A stretch of DNA of 64,000 nt from Chitiniphilus purpureus (lineage in GTDB: Bacteria; Pseudomonadota; Gammaproteobacteria; Burkholderiales; Chitinibacteraceae): the NCBI RefSeq assembly GCF_025642115.1, contig NZ_CP106753.1:1325501-1389500 (forward strand), written 5' to 3'. The position numbers and the translations under genes are program-made. Positions 53,946 to 61,632 of the stretch are shown one piece after another (the stretch's first letter is position 1; the number at the start of each line of letters is the position of its first letter). The notes below the pieces were generated by a model. The model saw only the letters and a program-made list of their open reading frames with translations, had not been told where the DNA came from and did no database searches.

Positions 53946-55042
53946 TGGCGCTGCGTCGCCTGCTGCCCTCCCGGATGCGTTGCGAGGGGGTGTCATCGAG
54001 CTGGCGCGCGCTGGCGATCCTGGTCGGCGTCAATCAAGCAGTGGCGCTGCTGCTGACCAGCATGGGCGGCCATGCCACGCTGCTGGACAACGCCCTCATC
54101 GCCAACGCCATCGGCATTTCGATCTGGACCTTGCACAGCCTGAGTGCGCGCTGGCTGCCGCCCGGCCAGACGCAGCCGTGGCGATTCGTCTGGCTGCGCG
54201 CACTGATCGCGGTGCCGCTGGGAGTGTGGTTTGGTTTCAAGGTCAGCGCCTGGCTCGGCGCCTATGACCTGTTTGCCCGGCCGGACAGCGTGTTCGGCGC
54301 ATGGCGTGTCATCGCCAGCAGCCTGCTGCTGGCCGGCGGTGCCACGATGGTGGTGGTGCTCTATATCCGCAATCTGCAGTACCAGACCGATCTTGCGGCC
54401 GAACAGCGGCGCGTGGCCGAGGCCCGCCAGACCGAGACCGCGGCGCAGCTGGCGCTGTTGCAGGCGCAGATCGAGCCGCACTTCCTGTTCAACACATTGG
54501 CCAATGTGCATAGCCTGATCGTGCAGGACCCACCTTTGGCGCAGACGATGCTCGATCATCTGAACAGCTACCTGCGCGTCAGCCTGGGTCGTACCCGCCG
54601 GCTGCGTGCCACGTTGGGCGACGAGCTGCAGCTGGTCGGCGCCTTGCTGGCGATTGCCCAGATCCGGCTGCCGGCGCGCCTGGGCTACCGGATCGAGGTG
54701 CCGGCCGTGTTGCAGGGCGCGGTGTTGCCGCCGCTCCTCCTGCAGCCGTTGGTGGAGAACGCGTTGCGCCACGGCATCGAGGCCGCGGTGGCCGGCGGCG
54801 AAGTGACGGTGCGCGGCGAGCGTGTCGGGGATGGCCGGCTGCGGCTGACGGTCAGCGATACCGGACCCGGGCTCGCCGCCACTCCCGCCACCGGCTTGCC
54901 GACCACCTCGGGCATCGGCCTGGCCAATGTGCGGCAGCGCCTTGCCAGCCTGTACGGTGAGCACGCGCGTCTTGCGCTCTATCCCAACGTGCCGCACGGT
55001 GTGGTGGCCGAATTGCTGTTGCCGTACGAGGAAAGCGCATGA
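53942..55042 (+). CDS. Sensor histidine kinase, LytS/YehU type
   Basis: A 366-residue membrane histidine kinase. Four hydrophobic segments occupy about residues 20-150. The His-kinase domain has the phospho-acceptor in QIEPHFLFNTLANVHSLI (His180). The ATPase domain shows NALRHGIEAAV (N box) and SDTGPGLAATP (G1), ending with GIGLANVRQRLASLYG (G2). There is no recognisable extracellular ligand domain. It starts at ATG 53942 or 53945 and overlaps the response regulator start by ATGA, so the two form one pair. Confidence 0.92.
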   Translation: MMALRRLLPSRMRCEGVSSSWRALAILVGVNQAVALLLTSMGGHATLLDNALIANAIGISIWTLHSLSARWLPPGQTQPWRFVWLRALIAVPLGVWFGFKVSAWLGAYDLFARPDSVFGAWRVIASSLLLAGGATMVVVLYIRNLQYQTDLAAEQRRVAEARQTETAAQLALLQAQIEPHFLFNTLANVHSLIVQDPPLAQTMLDHLNSYLRVSLGRTRRLRATLGDELQLVGALLAIAQIRLPARLGYRIEVPAVLQGAVLPPLLLQPLVENALRHGIEAAVAGGEVTVRGERVGDGRLRLTVSDTGPGLAATPATGLPTTSGIGLANVRQRLASLYGEHARLALYPNVPHGVVAELLLPYEESA

Positions 55043-55773
55043 CCGTCATCCTGATCGCCGATGACGAGCCGCGGCTGGCCGAGCATCTGGCCAGCCGTGT
55101 GGCACAACTATGGCCGGGGGCCACGCATTTGCTGACCGCCGGCAACGGCCTGGAAGCGGCGGCGCTGCTGGTGGCGCATCGGCCGGACGTGGCATTCCTG
55201 GATATCCGGATGCCCGGCCTCACCGGCCTGCAGGTGGCGCAGGCGGCCAGCGACACCCGCGTGGTGTTTGTCACCGCCTACGACGAATATGCGATCGCCG
55301 CGTTCGAGCATGCAGCGGTGGATTACCTGCTCAAGCCGGTCAGCGACGCACGGCTGGCGCAGTGCGTGGCGCGGCTGCAGCGCGAGGCCCGGCCGCAGGC
55401 CGGGCTGGCCGATCTCTTGGCTCGGCTGCCGGCACCGGGCGCGTCCGCGCACCTCGCGTGGCTGACGGTGGGTCTGGGCGATACCACCCGGTTGGTGGCA
55501 GCCGACGAGGTGGTGTATTTCGAGGCCAACAACAAATACACCGACGTGGTGACCGCCACCGAGCGTCACCTGATCCGCACACCGCTCAAGGCGCTGCTGC
55601 CGCAGCTCGACGGCAGCCGCTTCGCCCAGATCCACCGCGCCTTCATCGTCAGCCTGCCCGCGGTGGCGCGCATCCATCGGGATCTGATGGGACGCCAGCA
55701 GGTGTTCCTGAAATCGCGCAGCGAGGTGTTGCCGCTCTCACGCAGCTTTGCCGGGCGCTTCCGGCAGATGTGA
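55039..55773 (+). CDS. LytTR-family response regulator
   Basis: A 244-residue response regulator. The receiver domain (1-115) has the acidic pocket IADDE (6-10), the phosphorylation site Asp55 in FLDIRMPGLTG, Thr in VFVTAYDEYA and Lys in DYLLKPVS. The LytTR DNA-binding domain (about 145-244) shows VVYFEANNKYTDVVTATERH and FAQIHRAFIVSLPAVARIHR. It is coupled to the kinase gene. It lies directly downstream of the ABC-LolA-barrel cassette on the same strand, which suggests, but does not prove, that it controls that cassette. Confidence 0.93.
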   Translation: MTVILIADDEPRLAEHLASRVAQLWPGATHLLTAGNGLEAAALLVAHRPDVAFLDIRMPGLTGLQVAQAASDTRVVFVTAYDEYAIAAFEHAAVDYLLKPVSDARLAQCVARLQREARPQAGLADLLARLPAPGASAHLAWLTVGLGDTTRLVAADEVVYFEANNKYTDVVTATERHLIRTPLKALLPQLDGSRFAQIHRAFIVSLPAVARIHRDLMGRQQVFLKSRSEVLPLSRSFAGRFRQM

Positions 55774-55860
55774 GGTGCCGCTCGTCCGCACAATGACGCC
55801 GGCACGGCAGCGGCGGCTGGCTTTGCCAGACTGAAAGCCCTGATTCCGACGAAGGCGAAG

Positions 55861-56319
55861 ATGACCGTGGACAATCCTTATCTGGCCTGGTGGCGCAACG
55901 GCCTGACGTGGTGGGAGATCTGGTGGGCGGCACCGCAGGTGGTTACGCAACGCGTGACCCGGATGGCGCTGGCCAAGCAGCCGCTGAGCCCGCGCGATCA
56001 GCGCGAATTCACCCGCATGGGCACCGAGAAGCTCGATGCCTTCAGCCGCGCGGGCTGGGCGATGCTGCTGGAGTGCTGGCGCATGCAGCAGCAGGCCTGG
56101 TTCGCCGGCCTGAGTGGCTGGACCGCACTGGCCGGCGGCCAGCGGCGCCCGCGCCCACCACACTGGGATAGCAGCCGGCTGTGGGCGGCAACGATGGCGC
56201 CGGTGCACCGCACCGTGACCGCCAACGCCCGTCGCCTTGGGCCGTTCAATGCCTATCCGGCGTTGGCAGCGGTACGCGGCAAGCCCAGACGCCGGCCCAA
56301 GCGCCCCCAGGAGCGCTAG
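55861..56319 (+). CDS. Small Trp-rich protein, possibly phasin-like
   Basis: A 152-residue protein of unknown function. The N-terminus has six tryptophans in residues 10-22 (AWWRNGLTWWEIWW), followed by a helical region with APQVVTQRVTRMALAKQPLS and EFTRMGTEKLDAFSRAGWAM. The C-terminus is strongly basic and proline-rich. The middle recalls proteins annotated as polyhydroxyalkanoate granule-associated phasins in Betaproteobacteria, but I cannot confirm the match. No signal peptide was seen. A GAAGGCGAAG ribosome site precedes the ATG. Confidence 0.6.
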   Translation: MTVDNPYLAWWRNGLTWWEIWWAAPQVVTQRVTRMALAKQPLSPRDQREFTRMGTEKLDAFSRAGWAMLLECWRMQQQAWFAGLSGWTALAGGQRRPRPPHWDSSRLWAATMAPVHRTVTANARRLGPFNAYPALAAVRGKPRRRPKRPQER

Positions 56320-56376
56320 CGCAGCCCATTGACGGGTTGGCCCGCCGTTACCGATCCGGAAGCGGGCAAGGCGGGA

Positions 56377-56425
56377 TGCGCAACGAAAACGGCGGCTTGA
56401 TGCCAAGCCGCCGCATCGTTGCGCA
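56377..56425 (-). terminator. Nested inverted repeat after the PIG-L gene
   Basis: The inner stem CGGCGGCTTG (56390-56399) pairs with CAAGCCGCCG (56404-56413) around ATGC. Outer arms TGCGCAACG (56377-56385) and CGTTGCGCA (56417-56425) also pair perfectly. AAAA at 56386-56389 reads as TTTT on the minus strand, so the inner stem can act as a terminator for the PIG-L gene. Confidence 0.65.
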
Positions 56426-56435
56426 GGATTGCGGA

Positions 56436-57296
56436 TCAGGCCAGCACGGCCTTGATGTCCTCGCCCGGGGCGATGGTGTATTTCTGCTCGGTTTCCACGA
56501 TGGCACGGCCATCGAACCGGACGATTCTGTAGATGGTGCCGAAACTGAAGGTCGGGGCGGCCGCACCCTGACCGCCGCACACCTCGGCACCGCGACGCAC
56601 GTTGTCGGCCATCCAGCCGGGCAGGCGCAGATGGTAGGGGTTGCGCGCCACTTCGCCCACGTGGCAGGCGAGCGCTGCGATCAGGTCCGCGGTGTCGTTG
56701 TTGCCGGTGGCGATCAACGCATTGGGCTTTTCCATCTGGCGCCAGAACTCGGAGAGCGCCAGCACACAGCCATGACCGGCCTTGGCCAGCGCGTCGATGA
56801 CCAGGTGGTGCGTACCGATATGAGCCGAGTGGTAGTCGTTGTCGTGCGGGAACACGCAGACCGCCGGCCGGTATTCCTCGATCAGCCGCGCGATCACTGC
56901 CACCTTCTCGGCCCAGGCGGTCGGGTCGCCGTCACGGGTCTTGGTGCCCACGCCCATCAGTCCGCCGGGAATGGTTTCGCGCAGGTCCCAGCCCAACAGG
57001 TCGCAGGCGTTCTTCAGCTCGGTCCAGCGTTCGGGCTGGCGCTTGAGGTTGGAGCCCTGGGTCACCGCCACATTGATCACCCGGAAGCCCGCTTCGCGCG
57101 CCAGCCGCAGCGGCAACGCGCCGATGATGCATTCGTCGTCCGGGTGCGGGGCGAAGATCAGCACGGTGGGGGCGTCGGCCGGCAATACCGGGCGCGCCGG
57201 CAGCGCGAGACCGTCCAGCGAGGCGTAAAGCGGGGCGTCCTTCTTTTGCAGCAGCGCATCGTGCGCCTGGACGAGGTCGAGGTAGGCATGGCTCAT
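56436..57296 (-). CDS. PIG-L/LmbE-family deacetylase
   Basis: A 286-residue zinc-dependent N-deacetylase of the PIG-L family. Metal-binding motifs are HPDDE (51-55) and HSAHIGTHH (near 155). The substrate is unknown; family members deacetylate GlcNAc-linked compounds, bacillithiol or mycothiol precursors, or antibiotic intermediates. The ATG at 57296 gives MSHAYLDLVQ, with GGAG about 9 nt upstream. No sugar-transfer genes lie nearby. A promoter about 230 nt upstream suggests a long leader. Confidence 0.88.
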   Translation of the reverse strand: MSHAYLDLVQAHDALLQKKDAPLYASLDGLALPARPVLPADAPTVLIFAPHPDDECIIGALPLRLAREAGFRVINVAVTQGSNLKRQPERWTELKNACDLLGWDLRETIPGGLMGVGTKTRDGDPTAWAEKVAVIARLIEEYRPAVCVFPHDNDYHSAHIGTHHLVIDALAKAGHGCVLALSEFWRQMEKPNALIATGNNDTADLIAALACHVGEVARNPYHLRLPGWMADNVRRGAEVCGGQGAAAPTFSFGTIYRIVRFDGRAIVETEQKYTIAPGEDIKAVLA

Positions 57297-57528
57297 CAAG
57301 CGGGCTCCAAGGATCAACAGGCGGGGGCCGCGGCGCGCCGGGCCTGCCGGCATGCGATCCACGGTTGCGTGCGGGGCGGTTCGAGACTCCGTGCAACGAG
57401 CCCGGTGTGCTGCGGCATGAAGACCGCAGGTGGCCGGCACACAGCGTCCTGCCTGACCGGACGCAGCCGTGAAACCCATGGACAGGCCCGGGGGCCGCTC
57501 CCGTAAGGAATCACGGCGAGTATAGGCC

Positions 57529-57547
57529 GTTTGGCGCACCCGACCAA
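57529..57547 (-). promoter_or_regulatory. Putative promoter for the PIG-L gene
   Basis: On the minus strand TTGGTC (57547-57542 on the plus coordinates) and TATACT (57534-57529) form the two hexamers; the plus-strand interval between them is short, so the 17-bp spacing holds only if the -35 is read from TTGGTC further upstream at the GACCAA ending near 57557. I therefore treat TATACT as the firm element and the -35 as uncertain. The leader to the ATG would be about 225 nt. Confidence 0.25.
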
Positions 57548-57593
57548 CCCGGGCAGGGCTGCCCGCCGTCGCCAGGAGCGATCCGACCCAGGC

Positions 57594-57645
57594 TGCCGCC
57601 TTGTTACCCGGCCTGCTGCACAATCCGGGTAAATTGCCGCCTTGT
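57594..57645. repeat. Direct repeats flanking an inverted repeat upstream of the DUF475 gene
   Basis: The direct repeat TGCCGCCTTGT occurs twice, 41 bp apart start to start. Between the copies lies TTACCCGG-N13-CCGGGTAA, a perfect 8-bp inverted repeat. The element ends 84 bp before the ATG at 57730. It could be an operator or an RNA hairpin in the leader; no known motif was matched. Confidence 0.55.
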
Positions 57646-57729
57646 CCTTGGCAGGGCCGGCGCCCAGACTGGCCACGGGGCCGCAATTCGTGTCGAATGC
57701 GGCAGTGATCGGATCAACAGCGGATTGGC

Positions 57730-58788
57730 ATGATGTGGCAATACTTTCGCGGCTCGGCGGTGGTGACGGCGGTAGGTCTGGCGATGGCCTGGGGCATCGG
57801 TGGCCCCGGCGGCCTGTGGGTGGCATTCAACCTTGCGTTGCTGGAGACCAGCCTGTCGTTCGACAACGCCGTGGTGAATGCGTCGGTGCTCAAGCATTGG
57901 GATGAAAAGTGGCGCCGCCGCTTCCTGATCTGGGGCATGCTGATCGCTGTGTTCGGCATGCGGGTGATCTTCCCGCTGGTGATCGTCGCCGTGATCGCGA
58001 TGATGGCGCCGCTGCCCGGGCCGGTGACGATCTATCAGTGGCTGACCAGCGGGGCCTGGCCGACGAGCGACGTGCTGTCGATGGCCATCGTGCAGCCGGA
58101 TCGCTATGCCGCCATCCTGCAGTCGGCCCATATCGAAGTGACAGCCTTCGGCGGCGCCTTCCTGATGCTGGTGTTCTGGAACTTCTTTCTGAACCACGAA
58201 AAGGACGTGCACTGGTTCAAGCCCATCGAGCGTCTCCTGGCCAAGATCGGCAAGCTCGACATGGCGGCGATCCTGCTGTCGCTGCTGGTGCTGCTGGCGG
58301 TGGCGCGGCTGCTGCCCGGGGCGGAGGGATACCGCTTTCTGCTGGCCGGGCTGTGGGGCGTGGTGGTGTTCGTGGCGGTGGACGGGCTGGGCAGCCTGCT
58401 GGGTGACGAACAGGCGGCGGCCAAGACCGGCTGGGGCGGGTTCCTGTATCTGGAGATCCTGGACGCCTCGTTCTCGTTCGACGGCGTGCTCGGGGCATTC
58501 GCGCTGACCAAGAGCATCTTCCTGATCGCGATCGGCCTTGGCATCGGTGCGATGTTCGTGCGCTCGTTCACGCTGCTGCTGGTGTATCGCGGGACGCTGT
58601 CGTCGCTCAAATACCTGGAGCACGGTGCCTTCTGGGCGATCGGCGCGTTGGCGGCGGTGATGTTGCTGGCGGCCAGGTGGCATATCCCGGAGGCGATCAC
58701 CGGCGGGGTGGCGGCGGTGCTGATCGTGCTGGCGGCATTGCATTCATGGTGGATCAACCGCCGCGCGGTGGCACAGCACCCGGCTTAG
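57730..58788 (+). CDS. DUF475 family integral membrane protein
   Basis: A 352-residue membrane protein with about nine hydrophobic segments. Two internally similar acidic motifs, ETSLSFDNAVVNASVL (about 39-54) and EILDASFSFDGVLGAFALTK (about 240-260), resemble the paired motifs of the TerC superfamily. TerC members are linked to metal export (manganese) and tellurite resistance; the function of DUF475 proteins is not established. ATG 57730 or 57733 can start it. It converges with a TerC/Alx-type gene, so two distant superfamily members lie together. Confidence 0.88.
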   Translation: MMWQYFRGSAVVTAVGLAMAWGIGGPGGLWVAFNLALLETSLSFDNAVVNASVLKHWDEKWRRRFLIWGMLIAVFGMRVIFPLVIVAVIAMMAPLPGPVTIYQWLTSGAWPTSDVLSMAIVQPDRYAAILQSAHIEVTAFGGAFLMLVFWNFFLNHEKDVHWFKPIERLLAKIGKLDMAAILLSLLVLLAVARLLPGAEGYRFLLAGLWGVVVFVAVDGLGSLLGDEQAAAKTGWGGFLYLEILDASFSFDGVLGAFALTKSIFLIAIGLGIGAMFVRSFTLLLVYRGTLSSLKYLEHGAFWAIGALAAVMLLAARWHIPEAITGGVAAVLIVLAALHSWWINRRAVAQHPA

Positions 58789-58803
58789 GCCGCATGCGAC
58801 ACA

Positions 58804-58824
58804 ACGCCGGCACAGGGCCGGCGT
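58804..58824. terminator. Hairpin between the convergent DUF475 and alx genes
   Basis: ACGCCGGC (58804-58811) pairs with GCCGGCGT (58817-58824) around ACAGG. It lies in the 50-bp gap between two convergent genes, but has no T-run on either side. It may work as a weak terminator or a 3'-end stabiliser. Confidence 0.45.
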
Positions 58825-58838
58825 GGTGATCGATCGCA

Positions 58839-59789
58839 TCAGTGATGCTGTTCGGGTATCGGCTCGCCGCGTGTCTTGTACAGTGAGTACAGCACGCCCG
58901 CCACCAGGAGACCGAAGGTGACCCCGAGCGAGATCGGCGAGGGAATCTTCACCTCCATGTACACCAGCCCGATCTTGGCGCCGATGAAGATCAGCACCAC
59001 TGCGAGCGCGTATTTCAGGTAGTGGAAGCGGTGCACCATGGCGGCCAGCGCGAAGTAGAGTGCACGCAGACCAAGGATGGCGAAGATGTTCGAGGTGTAG
59101 ACGATGAACGGATCCTGGGTGATGGCGAAGATCGCCGGGATGCTGTCGACCGCGAACACGAGGTCGGCCGCTTCCACCATCAGGAGCGCCAGGAACAGCG
59201 GTGTTGCATAACGCCCGGCTGCAAGGCCGACGCGGCTGCCGTCGACGAAGAAGTCCCGGCCGTGCAGCTGCGGCGTCATCTTCAGATGCCGCTTGAGATA
59301 GCGGAAGATCGCGTTCTGCTCGACGTCGGTTTCCTCATCCTTGGCCAGCAGCATCTTGATGCCGGTGAACACCAGGAAGGCGCCGAACAGCAGCAGGATC
59401 CACGAGAACTCATGCACCAGCGCGGCGCCAAGGCCGATCATCACTGCCCGCATCACGATGGCGCCGAGGATGCCCCAGAACAGCACGCGGTGCTGGTACT
59501 CGCGCGGGATGGCAAGGCTGGTGAAGATCAGCGAGATGACGAACACGTTGTCCATCGACAGCGACTTCTCCACCAGGAAGCCGGTGAAGTAATCCATGCC
59601 GGCATCGCCCCCCTTGTACCACCAGACGAAGCCGCCGAAGGCCAGGCCGGCGGTGATGTAGAAGGCCGACAGCAACAGGCTTTCCTTGATGCTGATTTCG
59701 TGGCTGTCCTTGTGCAGCACCCCCAGGTCGAACACCAGCAGCGCGATCACCACTGCGGCAAACAGACCCCAAACCCATAATTCCGTCAT
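58839..59789 (-). CDS. alx: TerC/Alx-family membrane protein
   Basis: A 316-residue TerC-family protein with about nine membrane helices, close to E. coli Alx, a manganese exporter induced at alkaline pH. Family motifs are GFLVEKSLSMDNVFVISLIF (about 70-90) and FAVDSIPAIFAITQDPFIVY with FAILGLRALYF (about 215-250). The ATG at 59789 (MTELWVW) is preferred because GGGACAGAGC lies upstream; an ATG at 59801 would add four residues. The yybP-ykoY riboswitch that controls alx in E. coli was looked for in the leader and not found. Confidence 0.9.
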   Translation of the reverse strand: MTELWVWGLFAAVVIALLVFDLGVLHKDSHEISIKESLLLSAFYITAGLAFGGFVWWYKGGDAGMDYFTGFLVEKSLSMDNVFVISLIFTSLAIPREYQHRVLFWGILGAIVMRAVMIGLGAALVHEFSWILLLFGAFLVFTGIKMLLAKDEETDVEQNAIFRYLKRHLKMTPQLHGRDFFVDGSRVGLAAGRYATPLFLALLMVEAADLVFAVDSIPAIFAITQDPFIVYTSNIFAILGLRALYFALAAMVHRFHYLKYALAVVLIFIGAKIGLVYMEVKIPSPISLGVTFGLLVAGVLYSLYKTRGEPIPEQHH

Positions 59790-60001
59790 GCTCTGTCCCA
59801 TTCAATGTCGTTGTATCGTTCCCGTTATGTTTGACCGAACGGGCGCAACCAAAGAGCATTATTGCCCAGAAAGAGTTCCCCGGTGCGGCGGGAAACACGG
59901 GGGTGGGTCGATATGCGGGAGGTGTGGGTGAGCGCCGGTTCTTCTCCAGTGGCAGGCGAGGTTGCGCATTGTGCCCGCTGCCGCAGGTTTTCAAGGTTGC
60001 C
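59790..60001. other. Divergent region between alx and tatD
   Basis: A 212-bp non-coding region. It contains the inverted repeat CCCGTT (59821-59826) and AACGGG (59838-59843), placed about 32-54 nt upstream of the alx start, which may be an operator or leader hairpin. No confident -35/-10 pair was identified for either gene. In-frame codons upstream of tatD are open but unconserved. Confidence 0.4.
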
Positions 60002-60808
60002 ATGCTGATAGATAGCCATTGCCATTTGGATGCCGCCGAATTCGATGACGACCGCGATCAGGTGGTCCGGCGTGCGTTGGCTGCCGGCGTAGCGCAGCTG
60101 CTGGTGCCGGCGGTCACCGCCGCAACCTTCGCCGCAACGCTGGCGACGCGGGAGCGCTACGGCTGTGCGGTGGCGCTGGGCCTGCATCCGTTATACGAGG
60201 CTGGACACCGCGACGCGCATCTGGCGCAGCTCGCGGCGCTGGTGGCGCAGGCCCGCCCGGTCGCGGTTGGCGAGATCGGACTCGACTTCTTCGTGCCCGG
60301 CCTTGATGCCGCACGGCAGGTAGCGTTCTTCGAGGCACAGCTGCGGCTGGCGCGCGATTTCGACCTGCCGGTGATCGTGCATATCCGGCGCAGCCAGGAC
60401 CAGGTGCTCAAGTACCTGCGCAAGTGGGGCGTGCGCGGCGGGATCGCCCATGCGTTCAATGGCAGCCGCCAGCAGGCGGACGCGTTTCTCAAACTCGGCT
60501 TCAAGCTCGGTTTCGGCGGCGCCATGACCTATGGTGGTTCGCAACGCATCCGCCGACTCGCGGCCGAGTTGCCGCTGGAGGCCATCGTGCTGGAAACCGA
60601 TGCCCCGGACATTGCGCCGGCCTGGCTGGCGGGCCCCCCGCCCGGGCGCAATGAACCGGCGCAACTGCCGCGCATCGCCCAGGTGCTGGCCGGGCTGCGG
60701 CAGGACACGCCGGCGCGGATCGCTGCCGCGACGCGGGACAACACATTGGCGGTGCTGCCCGGATTCACCATGGCGCCGCTTCAGGCCGGCAGCACCGCGC
60801 GCAGCTGA
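60002..60808 (+). CDS. tatD: TatD-family metal-dependent hydrolase
   Basis: A 268-residue TIM-barrel hydrolase of the TatD family, which includes 3'-5' DNA exonucleases. Metal ligands are visible in order: HCH (6-8) in MLIDSHCHLD, Glu in AVGEIGLDFF (near 93), His in VIVHIRRS (near 128), His in GIAHAFNGS (near 150) and Asp in LETDAPD (near 200). The ATG at 60002 follows CAAGGTTGC. Its 3' end overlaps the convergent TrpRS-like gene by 28 bp. It is not next to tatABC. Confidence 0.94.
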   Translation: MLIDSHCHLDAAEFDDDRDQVVRRALAAGVAQLLVPAVTAATFAATLATRERYGCAVALGLHPLYEAGHRDAHLAQLAALVAQARPVAVGEIGLDFFVPGLDAARQVAFFEAQLRLARDFDLPVIVHIRRSQDQVLKYLRKWGVRGGIAHAFNGSRQQADAFLKLGFKLGFGGAMTYGGSQRIRRLAAELPLEAIVLETDAPDIAPAWLAGPPPGRNEPAQLPRIAQVLAGLRQDTPARIAAATRDNTLAVLPGFTMAPLQAGSTARS

Positions 60809-61632
60809 CCCAGCGCCTGGCAGGCAGCCGCGCGTGCCCGCGCCGTGCCTTGTTCCAGCACATGCGCCAGTGCGGGCCGGTCGGCGGCGAGGGCTGTGCG
60901 CCGCTCGCGCACCGGCCGGAGCGCATGCTCCATGCAGTCGAGCAGATGGGCCTTGACCACGCGTTCCGACAGTCCCCCACGACGGAACTTGGCCTTCAGG
61001 TCGTCCTGGAAATGCAGATCGTGCTCGAAGACCTCCAGCAACTGGAACAGCGGATGCCCCTCCGTCTCGCCGGCAGGCAGGCCCAAGGCCTCGCCGGCAG
61101 GCAGTGCCTCGATCGTTGCCGCCAGGCCCGCTGCATCGCTGACAGGGGCGGCGAGCGGCACGCGCGGTGCTGCGAAAGGGCTGCGTCGGGCCAGCATCGG
61201 TTGCGCCTCATGCAGCACCTTGCCGCCGGCGTGGGCATTCACTGCGCGGACCACCGCGTTGGCGGCCGCCACCTCCGGTGCGGAGGCCGCATGCGGCGAT
61301 ACGAGCCCCGGGCGCAGGGCGGCCAGCAATGCGGCCGTATCCAGCGCGGGCGGCGCGCCGTGGGGCAGACCGGCCAGCGTATCGCGCAACTGCGCGAGCT
61401 CCGGAATCCGTGCCGGAACGATCAGCGCAACGCGCCTGGGGTCGATGCCGGCGGCCAGGTGATCGGCGGCGGCGTTGAGCGCGCTGTCCTCATCGGCATG
61501 CTCCAGCATCAGCAACTGCGGATGGCGCTGCTGGAAGAACAGACGTTGGCGCAGGCCGCCGACAAGTTGGCCCAGCGAGAGCGGTCCGCAGACGCGTTCC
61601 GCACAAAGGATGGTGGCACCGGAAGCTTGCAT
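60781..61632 (-). CDS. Degenerate tryptophanyl-tRNA synthetase-like protein
   Basis: A 283-residue protein resembling a shortened TrpRS. The C-terminal 92 residues match the TrpRS tRNA-binding domain: HPLFQLLEVFEHDL (193-206), LKAKFRRGGLSERVVKAHLL (212-231 approximately) and LRPVRERRTALAAD. The N-terminal part keeps the Rossmann pattern: AADHLAAGIDPRRVALI (55-71) followed by PELAQL. The HIGH-type motif is degraded to GPLSLGQLVGGLR (16-28), with Ser where the first His should be, and KMSKS is absent. So aminoacylation is unlikely. The frame is intact. The ATG at 61632 follows AAGGACCACGATC. It overlaps tatD by 28 bp. Confidence 0.7.
   Translation of the reverse strand: MQASGATILCAERVCGPLSLGQLVGGLRQRLFFQQRHPQLLMLEHADEDSALNAAADHLAAGIDPRRVALIVPARIPELAQLRDTLAGLPHGAPPALDTAALLAALRPGLVSPHAASAPEVAAANAVVRAVNAHAGGKVLHEAQPMLARRSPFAAPRVPLAAPVSDAAGLAATIEALPAGEALGLPAGETEGHPLFQLLEVFEHDLHFQDDLKAKFRRGGLSERVVKAHLLDCMEHALRPVRERRTALAADRPALAHVLEQGTARARAAACQALGQLRAVLPA

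Larger units (their letters stand above)
57297..57729. other. Divergent region between PIG-L and DUF475 genes
   Basis: A 433-bp non-coding region. The PIG-L side (57297-57530) is a possible long leader with no recognised riboswitch. The DUF475 side carries an 11-bp direct repeat TGCCGCCTTGT (57594-57604 and 57635-57645) that flanks the perfect inverted repeat TTACCCGG (57604-57611) and CCGGGTAA (57625-57632). No coding potential was recognised and no yybP-ykoY riboswitch signature was found. Confidence 0.5.

Noticed and set aside
57529..57557. A full -35/-10 promoter pair for the PIG-L gene.
   Set aside because: The TATACT hexamer is present on the minus strand, but the GACCAA taken as -35 lies too close on recount, so only a weak entry was kept.
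59790..60001. Possible yybP-ykoY manganese riboswitch before alx.
   Set aside because: The conserved GGGGAGTA core and paired loops were not found in the leader.
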